Positions 56,641 through 64,000 of a stretch of 64,000 bases of DNA are shown here, in pieces. The position numbers and the translations under genes are program-made. Source of the DNA: Nitrospinota bacterium (GTDB lineage: Bacteria > UBA8248). The number at the start of each line of letters is the position of its first letter. Positions within the stretch are counted from its first letter, which is position 1. The notes beneath the pieces were generated by a model. That model was not told the DNA's origin and made no database searches. It saw only the letters and a list, made by a program, of their open reading frames with translations. The stretch is from the NCBI GenBank assembly GCA_029937135.1, contig JAPYQX010000001.1, forward strand, positions 23,445-87,444, in the 5' to 3' direction.

Positions 56641-57549
56641 ATGGAATCCACCCACGCCTTGGGAATGTTTTTCGCCATGCTCGCGCTCTTCGCGTGGACC
56701 GGGCTCTCGTTTTGCGTCAGAAGCGCCATGCGCGACGCCCCCCTGCTCAGGACCACCGCCACCATTTCCACCGCCAACGCGCTGATTATGATTCCCGTCG
56801 CTTTTTTCCTGATGCCGCTCTCGGCGTTCCGGCCCGCCCTGAGCATGACGATTTATTACATCGTGGCGCTCGGGTTATTCATGGTCGCCGGATCGCGGCT
56901 CACTTATTATTTCGCCATTCGGAGAATCGGGCCCAGCCGCACCCTTCCGGTCGCGACGAGCACCCCGATCATCACCGCGTTCATCGCGGCGGCCTGGGTG
57001 GGGGAGCCCTTGACCCTGAAGATGATGATTGGCCTGGTCCTTCTCGCCGCAGGGGTGATCTTCGCCGTGCGCGCGGATCCCTCCCAGGACGCCAATTTGC
57101 CGGATTCCTCCAGGGCCCGCATGGGCGGATGGATAATGGCGGGGATTACGGTGTGCATCTGGAGCGTTTCGGGGGTGGCGATGAAGGTCGTTTCCTCGGA
57201 CGTGCCGCCCGTCGCGGCGGCGGCGATGATTGTATGGGTCGGGGTGGGTTTCAGCTGGATGATCGCCCTGGCGGGCTCGAAGGCCGAGGCCGGAAGATGG
57301 GTTCCGCGCGCCAACTGGCGGTGGATCGCCGCGGCCGCCTGTTGTCAGACAGTGGCGATACCCTCCTTCGTCAGCGCCGTTCATTACACCTATGCCGTCA
57401 ACGCCTCGGCGATCACCGCGCTTCAGCCGCTTATCGCCCTTGTCGTGGCGCACCTGTTCGTCCGCGAGGCGGAGAATATCACCTGGCGTCTCGTCGCCGG
57501 GGTCTTGATGACTGTATGCGGAACGCTGGTTGTTATTCTGGTTATCTAA
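56641..57549 (+). CDS. EamA/DMT family transporter
   Basis: 302 residues from the ATG at 56641. Ten hydrophobic helices in two EamA repeats; GMFFAMLALFAWTGLSFCVRSAM starts the first, while STPIITAFIAAAWVGEPLTLKMM and AIRRIGPSRTLPVATSTPI mark its end. AHLFVREAENITWRLVAGVLMTVCGTLVVILVI closes the second. Inner-membrane permease of unknown substrate. It follows the hydrolase gene on the same strand and converges on dinB. Confidence 0.88.
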   Translation: MESTHALGMFFAMLALFAWTGLSFCVRSAMRDAPLLRTTATISTANALIMIPVAFFLMPLSAFRPALSMTIYYIVALGLFMVAGSRLTYYFAIRRIGPSRTLPVATSTPIITAFIAAAWVGEPLTLKMMIGLVLLAAGVIFAVRADPSQDANLPDSSRARMGGWIMAGITVCIWSVSGVAMKVVSSDVPPVAAAAMIVWVGVGFSWMIALAGSKAEAGRWVPRANWRWIAAAACCQTVAIPSFVSAVHYTYAVNASAITALQPLIALVVAHLFVREAENITWRLVAGVLMTVCGTLVVILVI

Positions 57550-57600
57550 TCGGCTTAATCGAGGCGGTTGAGACCAATCTCCGCCGCCTGCCCGTCAAAT

Positions 57601-58884
57601 CTAAAAAGGCATTTCTCTTTTTTTCGTTCCCTGATTTTTTGACTCGTGATTTTTCGGCTCTCGGTTTTTCGGGCCGTTCATTTCCTCCATCGCCCGGCCC
57701 GAGACGAGCGCGCCCGCGCCGTAACGATCGCGCAGGGAGTCCACCGTCTCGGCCAGCCGGATTTCCCTCTGGCGTGAATCCTCCTCGATGAGCCGAGGCT
57801 GGCGGTCCGGCGGGACCAGCCCACCGAGATAGACGCCCAGGAGGCGCACCTTGCGGCCCTTGGATTTTTGATCGAGCGCGTGTGCGAGAAGTCCCTTCAC
57901 GGCCTCGAAGATCGGCCGGTCGATCGACGCCGGCGGGTCGAGCTGGGCGGCCAGGGTGTTCGTCTCGAAATCCTCGAAACGGATTTTGAGGGTCACCCCC
58001 TTTGCTTCCATTCCCTTTTGGCGCAGCCGCGCCGCCGCCTCCCCTGTGAGGCGGGAGATGACGGCCTCCAGGCGGTCGGGGTCGCCCTGGTCCTCGCCGA
58101 AGGTGGTTTCCTTCCCGACGCTCTTGGGCCTGCTGTCGAGGACGAGCTCAGCGCTGTGCTCCCCGCGCGCTTTCCGGTAAAGATCGATGCCGCCGTTTTT
58201 AAAATTCGCCTCAAGCACCGAGAGCGGCAGGCGGGCGATATCGCCCACGGTACGGATTCCCATCCCCCGGAGGCGCGCGGCGGTCACTTTTCCGACGCCG
58301 GGTAGGGCCCCGGTCCGGAGCGGCGCGAGGATGATCGCTTCCCGGCCAGAGAGGATGTGGAGGATGCCGGCGGGTTTTGAAAGCTCCGAGGCGACCTTGG
58401 CCATGAGGCGGTTCGAGGCGACTCCGACCGAGGCGGAGAAGCCGAGTTCAGCCTCGACGATTTTTCGGATTTTGGCGGCGGCGGCGTAGGGAGGGCCGTG
58501 AAGGCGCTCGGTTCCGGTGAGGTCGAGATAGGCTTCGTCCACCGATACCGCCTCGAGCGCGGGGGAGAAGGTCCGGAGCAGCGCCATCACCTGCTTCGAT
58601 GCGGCGGAGTATTTCGAGTGGCTGGCGGGGATATAAACCGCCCCGGGGCAGAGGCGGCGGGCCTGGACCATCGGCATCGCCGAGTGGACGCCAAGGGCGC
58701 GGGCTTCGTAGGAGGCGGCGGCCACGACGCCCCGGTTTCCGGTGCTGCCACCGACGATGACCGCCTTTCCCGACAGCGAAGGGTCGTCACGCCGCTCGAC
58801 AGCGACGAAAAAGGCGTCCATGTCCACATGCGCGATGACGCGCGGGGCGGGCCCCCCGGACGCGCTGGATAACTCAGGAATCAC
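57601..58884 (-). CDS. dinB: DNA polymerase IV (Y family)
   Basis: 427 residues; the start is GTG 58884, although a few later codons could also serve. The catalytic core is typical: VIAHVDMDAFFVAVERRDDPSLSGKAVIVGG, YEARALGVHSAMPMVQARRLCPGAVYIP, SPALEAVSVDEAYLDLTGTERLHG (catalytic Asp-Glu), SVGVASNRLMAKVASELSKPAG, and a helix-hairpin-helix LPGVGKVTAARLRGMGIRTVGDIA. The little-finger domain follows. The tail (GPKNREPKNHESKNQG) is low-complexity and repetitive. It performs error-prone translesion synthesis; its position after lexA implies SOS control. Confidence 0.95.
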   Translation of the reverse strand: MIPELSSASGGPAPRVIAHVDMDAFFVAVERRDDPSLSGKAVIVGGSTGNRGVVAAASYEARALGVHSAMPMVQARRLCPGAVYIPASHSKYSAASKQVMALLRTFSPALEAVSVDEAYLDLTGTERLHGPPYAAAAKIRKIVEAELGFSASVGVASNRLMAKVASELSKPAGILHILSGREAIILAPLRTGALPGVGKVTAARLRGMGIRTVGDIARLPLSVLEANFKNGGIDLYRKARGEHSAELVLDSRPKSVGKETTFGEDQGDPDRLEAVISRLTGEAAARLRQKGMEAKGVTLKIRFEDFETNTLAAQLDPPASIDRPIFEAVKGLLAHALDQKSKGRKVRLLGVYLGGLVPPDRQPRLIEEDSRQREIRLAETVDSLRDRYGAGALVSGRAMEEMNGPKNREPKNHESKNQGTKKREMPF

Positions 58885-58906
58885 GGCGGGCCACCATCTT
58901 AAAGGG

Positions 58907-58981
58907 CGGTTCCCGGAAGAAATCGCGGTCTCCGGAAGATATCGTGGTTCCCGGAAAAAGCGCGGTCTCCGGTTGAATACG
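58907..58981. repeat. Four degenerate 19-bp tandem repeats between lexA and dinB
   Basis: Units at 58907-58925, 58926-58944, 58945-58962 and 58963-58981 read CGGTTCCCGGAAGAAATCG, CGGTCTCCGGAAGATATCG, an 18-base variant of the first, and a variant of the second. The TTCCC/TCTCC alternation means a two-unit (37-38 bp) block was duplicated. They fill most of the 101-bp gap just upstream of the dinB start. Confidence 0.8.
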
Positions 58982-58985
58982 CGGC

Positions 58986-59600
58986 TTAATACTTTCTGAG
59001 CACGCCGACGACCACGCCCTGAATCCGGAATTCGCCGTCCTTTACCATGATCGGCTCCATCGTGGCGTTGGCCGGCTGCAGGCGAACCTGGCCGCCCTCG
59101 CGGTAGAACCTTTTCAAGGTGGCGTTTTCCCCGTCGATCAGGGCGACGACAGTTTCCCCGTTGGCGGCGGTGTCGCGCTGTTCGACGATAACATAGTCGC
59201 CGTCCTGGATATGGTCCTCAATCATCGAGTTGCCCTTGACCTTGAGGACGTAGAGCTTGCTGTCCCCCGAGGACCATGGCAGGGGGATGGTTTCGTTGTC
59301 CTGGACCGCCTCGAGGGGAACGCCAGCCGCGATCAAGCCGCGCAGGGGAAGCTCGACGGGGGCGACCGCATCCTTGCCGAGGGTGTCGGCGCCGGGGACG
59401 ATCTCTATCGCGCGGCTTCGGTTCCAGCTTCGCTTGATCAGCCCCTTTTGAGCGATGTTCTGTAGGTGCTTGTGGACGGTGGCCGGGGAGGTGAGTTTAA
59501 AGTGCGCGCCGATCTCGGCGATGCTCGGCGCGTACGCCTTGTCGCTGATGAATTCCTGGATGAATTCGAAAATTTCGCGCTGCCTGCGGGTCAAGAACAT
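58986..59600 (-). CDS. lexA: SOS repressor LexA
   Basis: 204 residues from the ATG at 59600 (AGGAGG upstream); a longer open frame to 59780 is not needed. The winged helix-turn-helix domain (about 1-70; LTRRQREIFEFIQEF, APSIAEIGAHFKLTSPATVHKHL) precedes the peptidase-like domain. The self-cleavage site Ala-Gly lies in LRGLIAAGVPLEA, with Ser in KVKGNSMIEDHIQDGD and Lys in GENATLKRF. RecA-stimulated cleavage derepresses repair genes. It lies between rlmD and dinB on one strand, so dinB is probably under its own control. Confidence 0.97.
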   Translation of the reverse strand: MFLTRRQREIFEFIQEFISDKAYAPSIAEIGAHFKLTSPATVHKHLQNIAQKGLIKRSWNRSRAIEIVPGADTLGKDAVAPVELPLRGLIAAGVPLEAVQDNETIPLPWSSGDSKLYVLKVKGNSMIEDHIQDGDYVIVEQRDTAANGETVVALIDGENATLKRFYREGGQVRLQPANATMEPIMVKDGEFRIQGVVVGVLRKY

Positions 59601-59626
59601 GGTGTGGCCTCCTGTGTGTGTAAATC

Positions 59627-61042
59627 TTAATCCGTCGCGGGTGCGTCCTCCCGCGTCCATGAGGTGACGGATTCGAGATGGGCGGAATTGGGGAACATGG
59701 GAGCGATGAGGGCCGACTCCAAACGGTAGCCTCCCCGGGCGATTTCGCGTGCGTCCCGCGCGAAGGTCGCAGGGTTGCATGAGACATAGACGATTCGGAC
59801 CGGGCCGAGCGCCATGACGAGGGGAATCGTTTCGAGCGCCCCGCGCCGGGGCGGGTCGAGGAGCACCAGATCAGGCGCCTTGCCGCCGAGAGCGTCCAGA
59901 ATTTCGCCGGAGGGGACGCGCCCGGCCTCGCTGTGGATAAACCGAATATTGTCCAGCCCCGCTCTCTGACAGTTCGCTTCGGCGTCTTGCACGGCATAGG
60001 GGTTGGCTTCGACCCCAGCGACGCGGCCGGCTCGCCTGGCCAGCGGCAGGGCGAAGTTTCCCGCCCCGCAGAAAAGATCCACCGCGCTTGCGCCCTCCGG
60101 GAGCGCCGCCATATCGAGCACGGTGTCAACGAGCAGGCGGTTCATCAGCCGGTTGGGTTGAATGAAGGATTCGGGAGAAATGTCGAAGGAGAGAGAGCCA
60201 AGAGAAAGGGGGGTGTTTTCAAGAGTGAGGGAGGCTTTTTCGCTTGTCTGATTATCTAGTTCGTACCTTGAGGTCCAGGCGGGAGGCTCCCCCGGGGATC
60301 GCTGCCCTGCGGCGGAGATCGGCCAGCCGTTCGCGCTGCCGAAGGCCTCCCAGGCCCGGCGCGTCCGCCTCGAAAGAGCGCCCTTGCCCCGGTCACGCCA
60401 GCCGGGGGGCGACAGAAACAGGCCCGCGCCTTCTCCAGCGCCCTCACCGAGCGATGTGATTTCGACCGCCTCGGCGCCCCGCGAGTCGGGCTCGGCCCGA
60501 AGAAGCCGGGCAATCCCGGTGGCTGCCTCGGCGACAGGTTCCTCCACCAGGAGACACGATTCGATGGGGACGAGATTTCGCGTCCCCGGTGCGTAGAAGC
60601 CGATTTCGCCGCCCTTGATTTGAAACCGCGCCCGCATCCGGTAGCCGAATTCGGGGGTGGAAGGTGTGAGCATTTCGGGCGGGGCGGGGAGATCGATTTT
60701 TCCGATGCGGGCGAGGGTGTCGATAAATATCTGGCGTTTTGCCTCGTTTTGGCTCTCGGGGGTCATCTGCTGAAGCGGGCAGCCCCCGCACGATGTCCAG
60801 TGTGCGCAGGGAGGCTCCCGCCGGGCCTCACCCGCGGAGGCGATCCCGGCGAGCTCGCCGACGAGGAACTTGCCCTTATCGGCCGAGATGCGAAAATAGA
60901 TCGAATCGCCGGGGGCGGTGCGCGGAATGAATACCACCCTGCCGTCCAGGCGAGCCACCCCCGCCCCGCCGGCGGCGATGGATTCAATTACGGCCAGATG
61001 GGTGGTTCCGGCGCTTCCGGGTTGTGTGGCGGCGGTGCTCAT
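59627..61042 (-). CDS. rlmD: RlmD/TrmA-type 23S rRNA (uracil-C5)-methyltransferase
   Basis: 471 residues with TTGGAGG upstream of the ATG. A TRAM domain (about 10-70; IESIAAGGAGVARLDGRVVFI) comes first. The Fe-S cysteine motif CAHWTSCGGCPLQQ (three of the four Cys; about 80-93) and a SAM-methyltransferase domain follow: AVDLFCGAGNFALPLARRAGRVAGVEAN, PDLVLLDPPRRGALE, and the catalytic Cys in IVYVSCNPATFARD. SAM-dependent methylation at U1939 is known for E. coli RlmD; other family members modify U747 or tRNA U54. An 80-residue segment rich in Gly/Pro/Arg (about 200-260) is inserted before the Rossmann domain. Confidence 0.9.
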   Translation of the reverse strand: MSTAATQPGSAGTTHLAVIESIAAGGAGVARLDGRVVFIPRTAPGDSIYFRISADKGKFLVGELAGIASAGEARREPPCAHWTSCGGCPLQQMTPESQNEAKRQIFIDTLARIGKIDLPAPPEMLTPSTPEFGYRMRARFQIKGGEIGFYAPGTRNLVPIESCLLVEEPVAEAATGIARLLRAEPDSRGAEAVEITSLGEGAGEGAGLFLSPPGWRDRGKGALSRRTRRAWEAFGSANGWPISAAGQRSPGEPPAWTSRYELDNQTSEKASLTLENTPLSLGSLSFDISPESFIQPNRLMNRLLVDTVLDMAALPEGASAVDLFCGAGNFALPLARRAGRVAGVEANPYAVQDAEANCQRAGLDNIRFIHSEAGRVPSGEILDALGGKAPDLVLLDPPRRGALETIPLVMALGPVRIVYVSCNPATFARDAREIARGGYRLESALIAPMFPNSAHLESVTSWTREDAPATD

Positions 61043-61106
61043 GAGGCCTCCAAAGCAAAATAAAATCGAAAAGAATACATCTGAAATACAAACAAATCCC
61101 GAACAT

Positions 61107-61117
61107 ACTTGTCAAGT
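61107..61117. promoter_or_regulatory. Palindrome overlapping a candidate -35 upstream of rlmD-lexA-dinB
   Basis: ACTTGTCAAGT is an 11-base inverted repeat (five-base arms around a central T). On the minus strand it contains TTGACA (61115-61110), a consensus -35 for transcription toward rlmD 65 bp away. The following AT-rich stretch has no good -10. An operator bound by LexA would fit the operon, but the sequence does not match the well-known SOS boxes, so this is a guess. The rest of 61043-61317 shows no gene. Confidence 0.3.
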
Positions 61118-61317
61118 GTCCCTAAGTTATTGTTAAAAAAGGGTTTTTGGGGTGGTTTTCTCGCGGGGCGGCCCGCCCGGGAGGGATTCGACCGAAAACG
61201 TTCCCGCTGAATTGATTTCATCAATGACCCGATTGGAACCGCTCTCATGCTTGACTGTCGCTTTTGAGATCAATTCCGGCCGGGTTGGCTTCCCGGCGCG
61301 CTTACTCCCTGGAGCGT

Positions 61318-61674
61318 TTACTCGAGACCCGGCTGAAAGATGGCGACAAGTTCGACGGGGGCGTCCGTCGTGGACGAGCTTCGGTGCTCGGTGCCTTTGG
61401 GCATGAAAATAAACTCGCCCGCCTTGAAGCGGAGCTCGCCCTCCTCGAGTTCGTAGCGCCCCTCGCCGCCGACGCAGAAAATAACTTCATCCACTTCGTG
61501 ATGATGCCAGTCATGGGATTTTCCCGGCGTGATCTGGGAGCGGTAGATGGTGATGTCGGTTTCCCTCTCCGCACGGGTGATGATGGTTTTGTGGGTGGCC
61601 CCGCCGCCGATTTCATCGTTGGGAATTTCGTCGGGCCGGATGACGCAGGCTTTTCTGTTTGACGCTGTGCTCAT
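61318..61674 (-). CDS. Cupin-domain protein
   Basis: 118 residues, a single small beta-barrel. The two cupin motifs are visible as SHDWHHHEVDEVIFCVGGEGRYE (metal-binding His pair and Glu) and the later EFIFMPKGTEHRSSSTTDAP (His). It probably binds a divalent metal; the function could be dioxygenase or simply binding. Its start region is followed by a 240-bp spacer shared with the divergent ABM-like gene. Confidence 0.85.
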   Translation of the reverse strand: MSTASNRKACVIRPDEIPNDEIGGGATHKTIITRAERETDITIYRSQITPGKSHDWHHHEVDEVIFCVGGEGRYELEEGELRFKAGEFIFMPKGTEHRSSSTTDAPVELVAIFQPGLE

Positions 61675-61916
61675 GGCGTTCCTCCAGTGAGGTGCTGCGC
61701 GGTGAAATGTCCAGTGAAGTGCCGGGGATTTTCTCCCGAAACGATTTCGCCTGATTTGATTCGCTCACAATGAATCAGAAGAGAATGAGATGTCAAAAGG
61801 CGTATTGTAATTTGGCGCGTCTTGATTTTTTTTTCCGGGAAGACTGAAAAGTATCTCTGTGTGGCCGAGCATGATCCCCGTTTCGGGGTTAATCCAGGAA
61901 ATTCGAGGAGTTTGCC

Positions 61917-62222
61917 ATGTATATCGTGATGAACAGGTTTTAAATCGCCGAGGGCAGGGGAGAGGAGTTCGAGGAGATCTGGCGGACGAGGGAGTCCTAC
62001 CTCGACGAGGTGGAGGGTTTCCGCGAGTTCCATTTCCTGCGGGGTGAGGGCGGCGACTATATCAGCCACACGATATGGGAGAGCAAGGAGGCCTTCGAGG
62101 GCTGGGTCGGCAGCGAAGCCTTCCACAAGGCCCATGCGCGCTCGTCCGAGACGCCGCCCGATATTTTCAGCGCCCCGGCGAAACTGGGCATGTACGATGT
62201 GCTGCTCGAGAAGATTATATAG
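61917..62222 (+). pseudogene. IsdG/antibiotic-biosynthesis-monooxygenase-like protein interrupted by an in-frame TAA
   Basis: ATG 61917 with a strong GAGGAG (61905-61910) opens MYIVMNRF, then TAA (61941-61943), then IAEGRGEEFEEIW, SYLDEVEGFREFHFLRG, YISHTIWESKEAFEGW and SEAFHKAHAR in the same frame to TAG at 62222. The whole makes about 100 residues, a full ABM domain (haem-degrading IsdG/HmoB-like), with codon 9 replaced by a stop where relatives have a Lys, Gln or Glu. One base change would explain it (for instance AAA to TAA). It may be a recent pseudogene, an error, or be expressed from a later GTG at 62010. Confidence 0.7.
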
Positions 62223-62225
62223 ATT

Positions 62226-63005
62226 TTAAAATTCTATCCGTTGTCCGTCCCGGGCGGCCTCGAAGGGTGATTCGCCGGAAGCTGTCAACTGGCGGACATC
62301 CTCGCCCATATGCGTCAAAAGAAGGCGGTGGGTGCGGAGGCGGTCTCCCTCGCGGTCGAGATCTTTTAGCGAGGTGTGAAACGGAATTTTTTTATCGGCG
62401 GTGTAGCATTCCATTAGGAAAATATCGGTTTCCGCCGCGAGGGCGATGAGGCTTTCGTCCCATTCGGTGTCGCCGCTCAGCCCCAGGGAGCGGCCCCGCC
62501 AGCCGATGCGGTATCCGAATGGGATGCCCTTGCGCATGTGGGTGACTCGACCCGGCAGAATCCTGAGCCCCAGGATTTCGCGCTCGGCCCCCTCCTTGAG
62601 TTCGATGTAATCCAGATCGAAGCGGCGCTTCATCAGATCGGCCGTTTCCCCGTAACTCGCCCGGAATATCTCCTCGCATTTTTCCTCCGTGCCCGGCGGG
62701 CCGGCGACGGTCAGCGGGCGGTCCCGCCGAAAAAGAAACTGATAGCTCAGATAAAGAAACGCGATGCCCGCGATGTGGTCGCCGTGGTGGTGGGTCAGGA
62801 GTACGAGATCGATTTTGGAGAGCTCGAAGGCCATTCCCTGGAGCATGGGGACGGCCGTGGGGCCGCAATCGATCAGGGCGGCGCGGCATTCGCTCCCGGC
62901 GCTCCTCATCGGTTCGAGCAGGTAGCAGCTGTGCGGGTGGCCTCCCGTGGCGAAGGCGTCACCGGTTCCGAGGACGGTCAGGGCAAGAGCGGGCTCGTTC
63001 GCCAT
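62226..63005 (-). CDS. MBL-fold metallo-hydrolase (RNase Z-like group)
   Basis: 259 residues. N-terminal LTVLGTGDAFATGGHPHSCYLLE, the metal motif DLVLLTHHHGDHIAGIAFL, then HMRKGIPFGYRI, LSGDTEWDESLIALA (Asp ligand) and LLLTHMGEDV (His). This arrangement resembles RNase Z/ElaC or pyrroloquinoline-type MBL proteins. The nuclease function cannot be asserted; a substrate such as a small ester or cyclic nucleotide is equally possible. Its stop is 4 bp from the end of the divergent ABM-like gene. Confidence 0.85.
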   Translation of the reverse strand: MANEPALALTVLGTGDAFATGGHPHSCYLLEPMRSAGSECRAALIDCGPTAVPMLQGMAFELSKIDLVLLTHHHGDHIAGIAFLYLSYQFLFRRDRPLTVAGPPGTEEKCEEIFRASYGETADLMKRRFDLDYIELKEGAEREILGLRILPGRVTHMRKGIPFGYRIGWRGRSLGLSGDTEWDESLIALAAETDIFLMECYTADKKIPFHTSLKDLDREGDRLRTHRLLLTHMGEDVRQLTASGESPFEAARDGQRIEF

Positions 63006-63086
63006 CCGGGGGCTCCGGGCTTCCGGGGAGTGAACAGAAAAAAAACGGCGGCCAAAAGAGAGACGCCGGGATTCACGGGATGAGCC

Positions 63087-63927
63087 TTACTCGCTGGGGA
63101 TGAGATCCTCGCTCTTGAGGAACTCACCTTCCATCTGTTCGAGAATTTCCCCGATATCGGTTAGCGAGAGGCCCAGGGTTTTGACGATTTCCTTGTCGAG
63201 GACGGGTATCCCCGCGTCGCCGCCGTTTCCGAATCCGACGGCCCGGATGAGGATGTCGGCCATGTGGACGACGGCGGTGGCCTCGGGCGCGCTTTTGGCG
63301 CGGAGGGGAGCGTGGTGCAGCGTGATCGGATCGCGGAGGTTGGCGGGCAGGTTCCATTTTCCGCAGAGCCATTCCCCGACCTTGGTATGGTTGAATCCCA
63401 GGACTTCGTTCTCGGCTTCGATGAAGAGGATTTTATCTTCCTTGACCTTTTCTATCACGTTGTCGAAATGCTCGGGGCCCTCGACCTTGAGCGCGACCTT
63501 GCCGATGTCGTGGAGAAGGCCCGCGACGGTGATTTCCTCGGCGTCCTGGAGCTTGATTCTCCTGGAGATGATTCCGGCCGCCAGGGAAACGCCCAGGGAG
63601 TGTTTCCAGAGGTTGAGCATTTCGTTCGCCATGATGTCGAATACGGATGCCGTGAGGACCAGTCCCTTCACCGCGTTGAAGCCGAGGAGGACCAGCGCAT
63701 GGGTGACGGTCGATATTTTCCCGGGGAACCCGAAAAACGCGGAATTGATGAGCCGGATCACTTTTGCCGAGAGGACCTGATCGGCCTGGATCATCTCGCC
63801 GAACCTGGGCGGTGCTGATTGTGGGGCTCTCCACCATCGTGGAGAGCTTGGAGACCACGCCCGGAAGCGTGGGCAGGTTTTCCAGCGTCTCGACTTTGTG
63901 TCTGAAGATGGAAGAGTCAATTGGCAC
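63087..63927 (-). pseudogene. HDOD-domain protein with a frameshift near the N-terminus
   Basis: The gene starts at GTG 63927 with GAGGAA upstream. It reads MPIDSSIFRHKVETLENLPTLPGVVSKLSTMVESPTISTAQV in the first frame, then shifts by one base near 63798-63808 to GEMIQADQVLSAKVIRLINSAFFGF and the rest of the HDOD domain (LLHDIGKVALKVEG, ENEVLGFNHTKVGEWL) to 63087. Deleting one base in the CAGGTTCGGCG stretch restores a continuous 280-residue protein of normal HDOD length. HDOD proteins act in signalling without the intact HD phosphohydrolase site. The break is either decay or a sequencing error. Confidence 0.75.
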
Positions 63928-63966
63928 GGGCGTTCCTCGTTCTCTCCCGGATGAGGGCCGGGAAGG

Positions 63967-64000
63967 TTAACTTTGTGCGGCCTCTGCCTCGCTGTCGCCG
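63967..64000 (-). CDS. Possible C-terminus of a protein running off the right edge
   Basis: Read on the minus strand from the edge, one frame gives GDSEAEAAQS followed by TAA at 63969-63967, an acidic, Ala-rich tail that looks like the end of a gene upstream of the HDOD gene. It is too short to identify. Confidence 0.25.
   Translation of the reverse strand, partial: GDSEAEAAQS

Overview
The window is about 64 kb of GC-rich chromosomal DNA, densely packed with genes on both strands, from a Gram-negative (diderm) bacterium. The evidence is a complete tolQ-tolR-tolA-tolB-pal-cpoB run, several lipoproteins with lipoboxes, and a peptidoglycan-recycling block. Gene content (M20 peptidases, a class III CoA transferase, a luciferase-like monooxygenase, a tungsto-/molybdoenzyme operon) would suit a free-living deltaproteobacterium-like or candidate-phylum lineage. 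The sequence alone does not fix the taxon. I saw no rRNA, tRNA, CRISPR array, phage or insertion sequence.

Layout. 1-7.4 kb: the 3' end of nagA, a D-aminoacylase-like amidohydrolase, a giant acidic membrane-anchored TPR protein, and two adjacent frameshifted cyclic-nucleotide-binding genes. 7.6-13.6 kb (minus): an M20 peptidase, anmK, a lytic transglycosylase and a second M20 enzyme. 13.7-25.1 kb (plus): tol-pal, ligA, galU and two CNNM/CorC-type membrane proteins. 25.1-31.3 kb: a mixed metabolic region (Ldh2-type dehydrogenase, degenerate histidine kinase, Nudix, EamA transporter, CoA transferase, LOG protein, DinB-fold protein). 31.5-36.6 kb: an EamA transporter, then a compact operon of a 16-Cys ferredoxin, a FAD/NAD oxidoreductase, an aldehyde:ferredoxin oxidoreductase-family enzyme and a MoaD/ThiS-like carrier. 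37-43.7 kb: glyA, an amidase with a small partner, a BON lipoprotein, a luciferase-like oxidoreductase and typA. 44-52.3 kb: an OsmC-family protein, an MBL hydrolase, PAC2, a sugar nucleotidyltransferase, a gamma-glutamyltransferase-like enzyme, a phosphodiester glycosidase, CBS and SDR proteins and a lipoprotein. 52.4-61 kb: uvrA, a hydrolase, an EamA transporter and a minus-strand rlmD-lexA-dinB block, so DNA repair is concentrated here. 61-64 kb: a cupin, an interrupted monooxygenase-like gene, an MBL hydrolase and a frameshifted HDOD gene.

The most striking observation is the OsmC-family gene at 44058-44612. An in-frame TGA sits exactly where the family has its catalytic cysteine. The reading frame continues perfectly, the second catalytic Cys is present, and a small GC hairpin with a G-first loop lies 20 nt downstream. 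This looks like a selenocysteine-containing OsmC rather than two genes or a broken one. It contrasts with truly disrupted genes in the same window (two cNMP-binding genes, HDOD, and an ABM gene with an in-frame TAA). Other points worth attention are the AOR operon with its own sulfur carrier, a terminator whose 3' arm supplies the Shine-Dalgarno sequence of cpoB, a serine-rich leader ORF overlapping the galU start, and short tandem repeats in two gene junctions.
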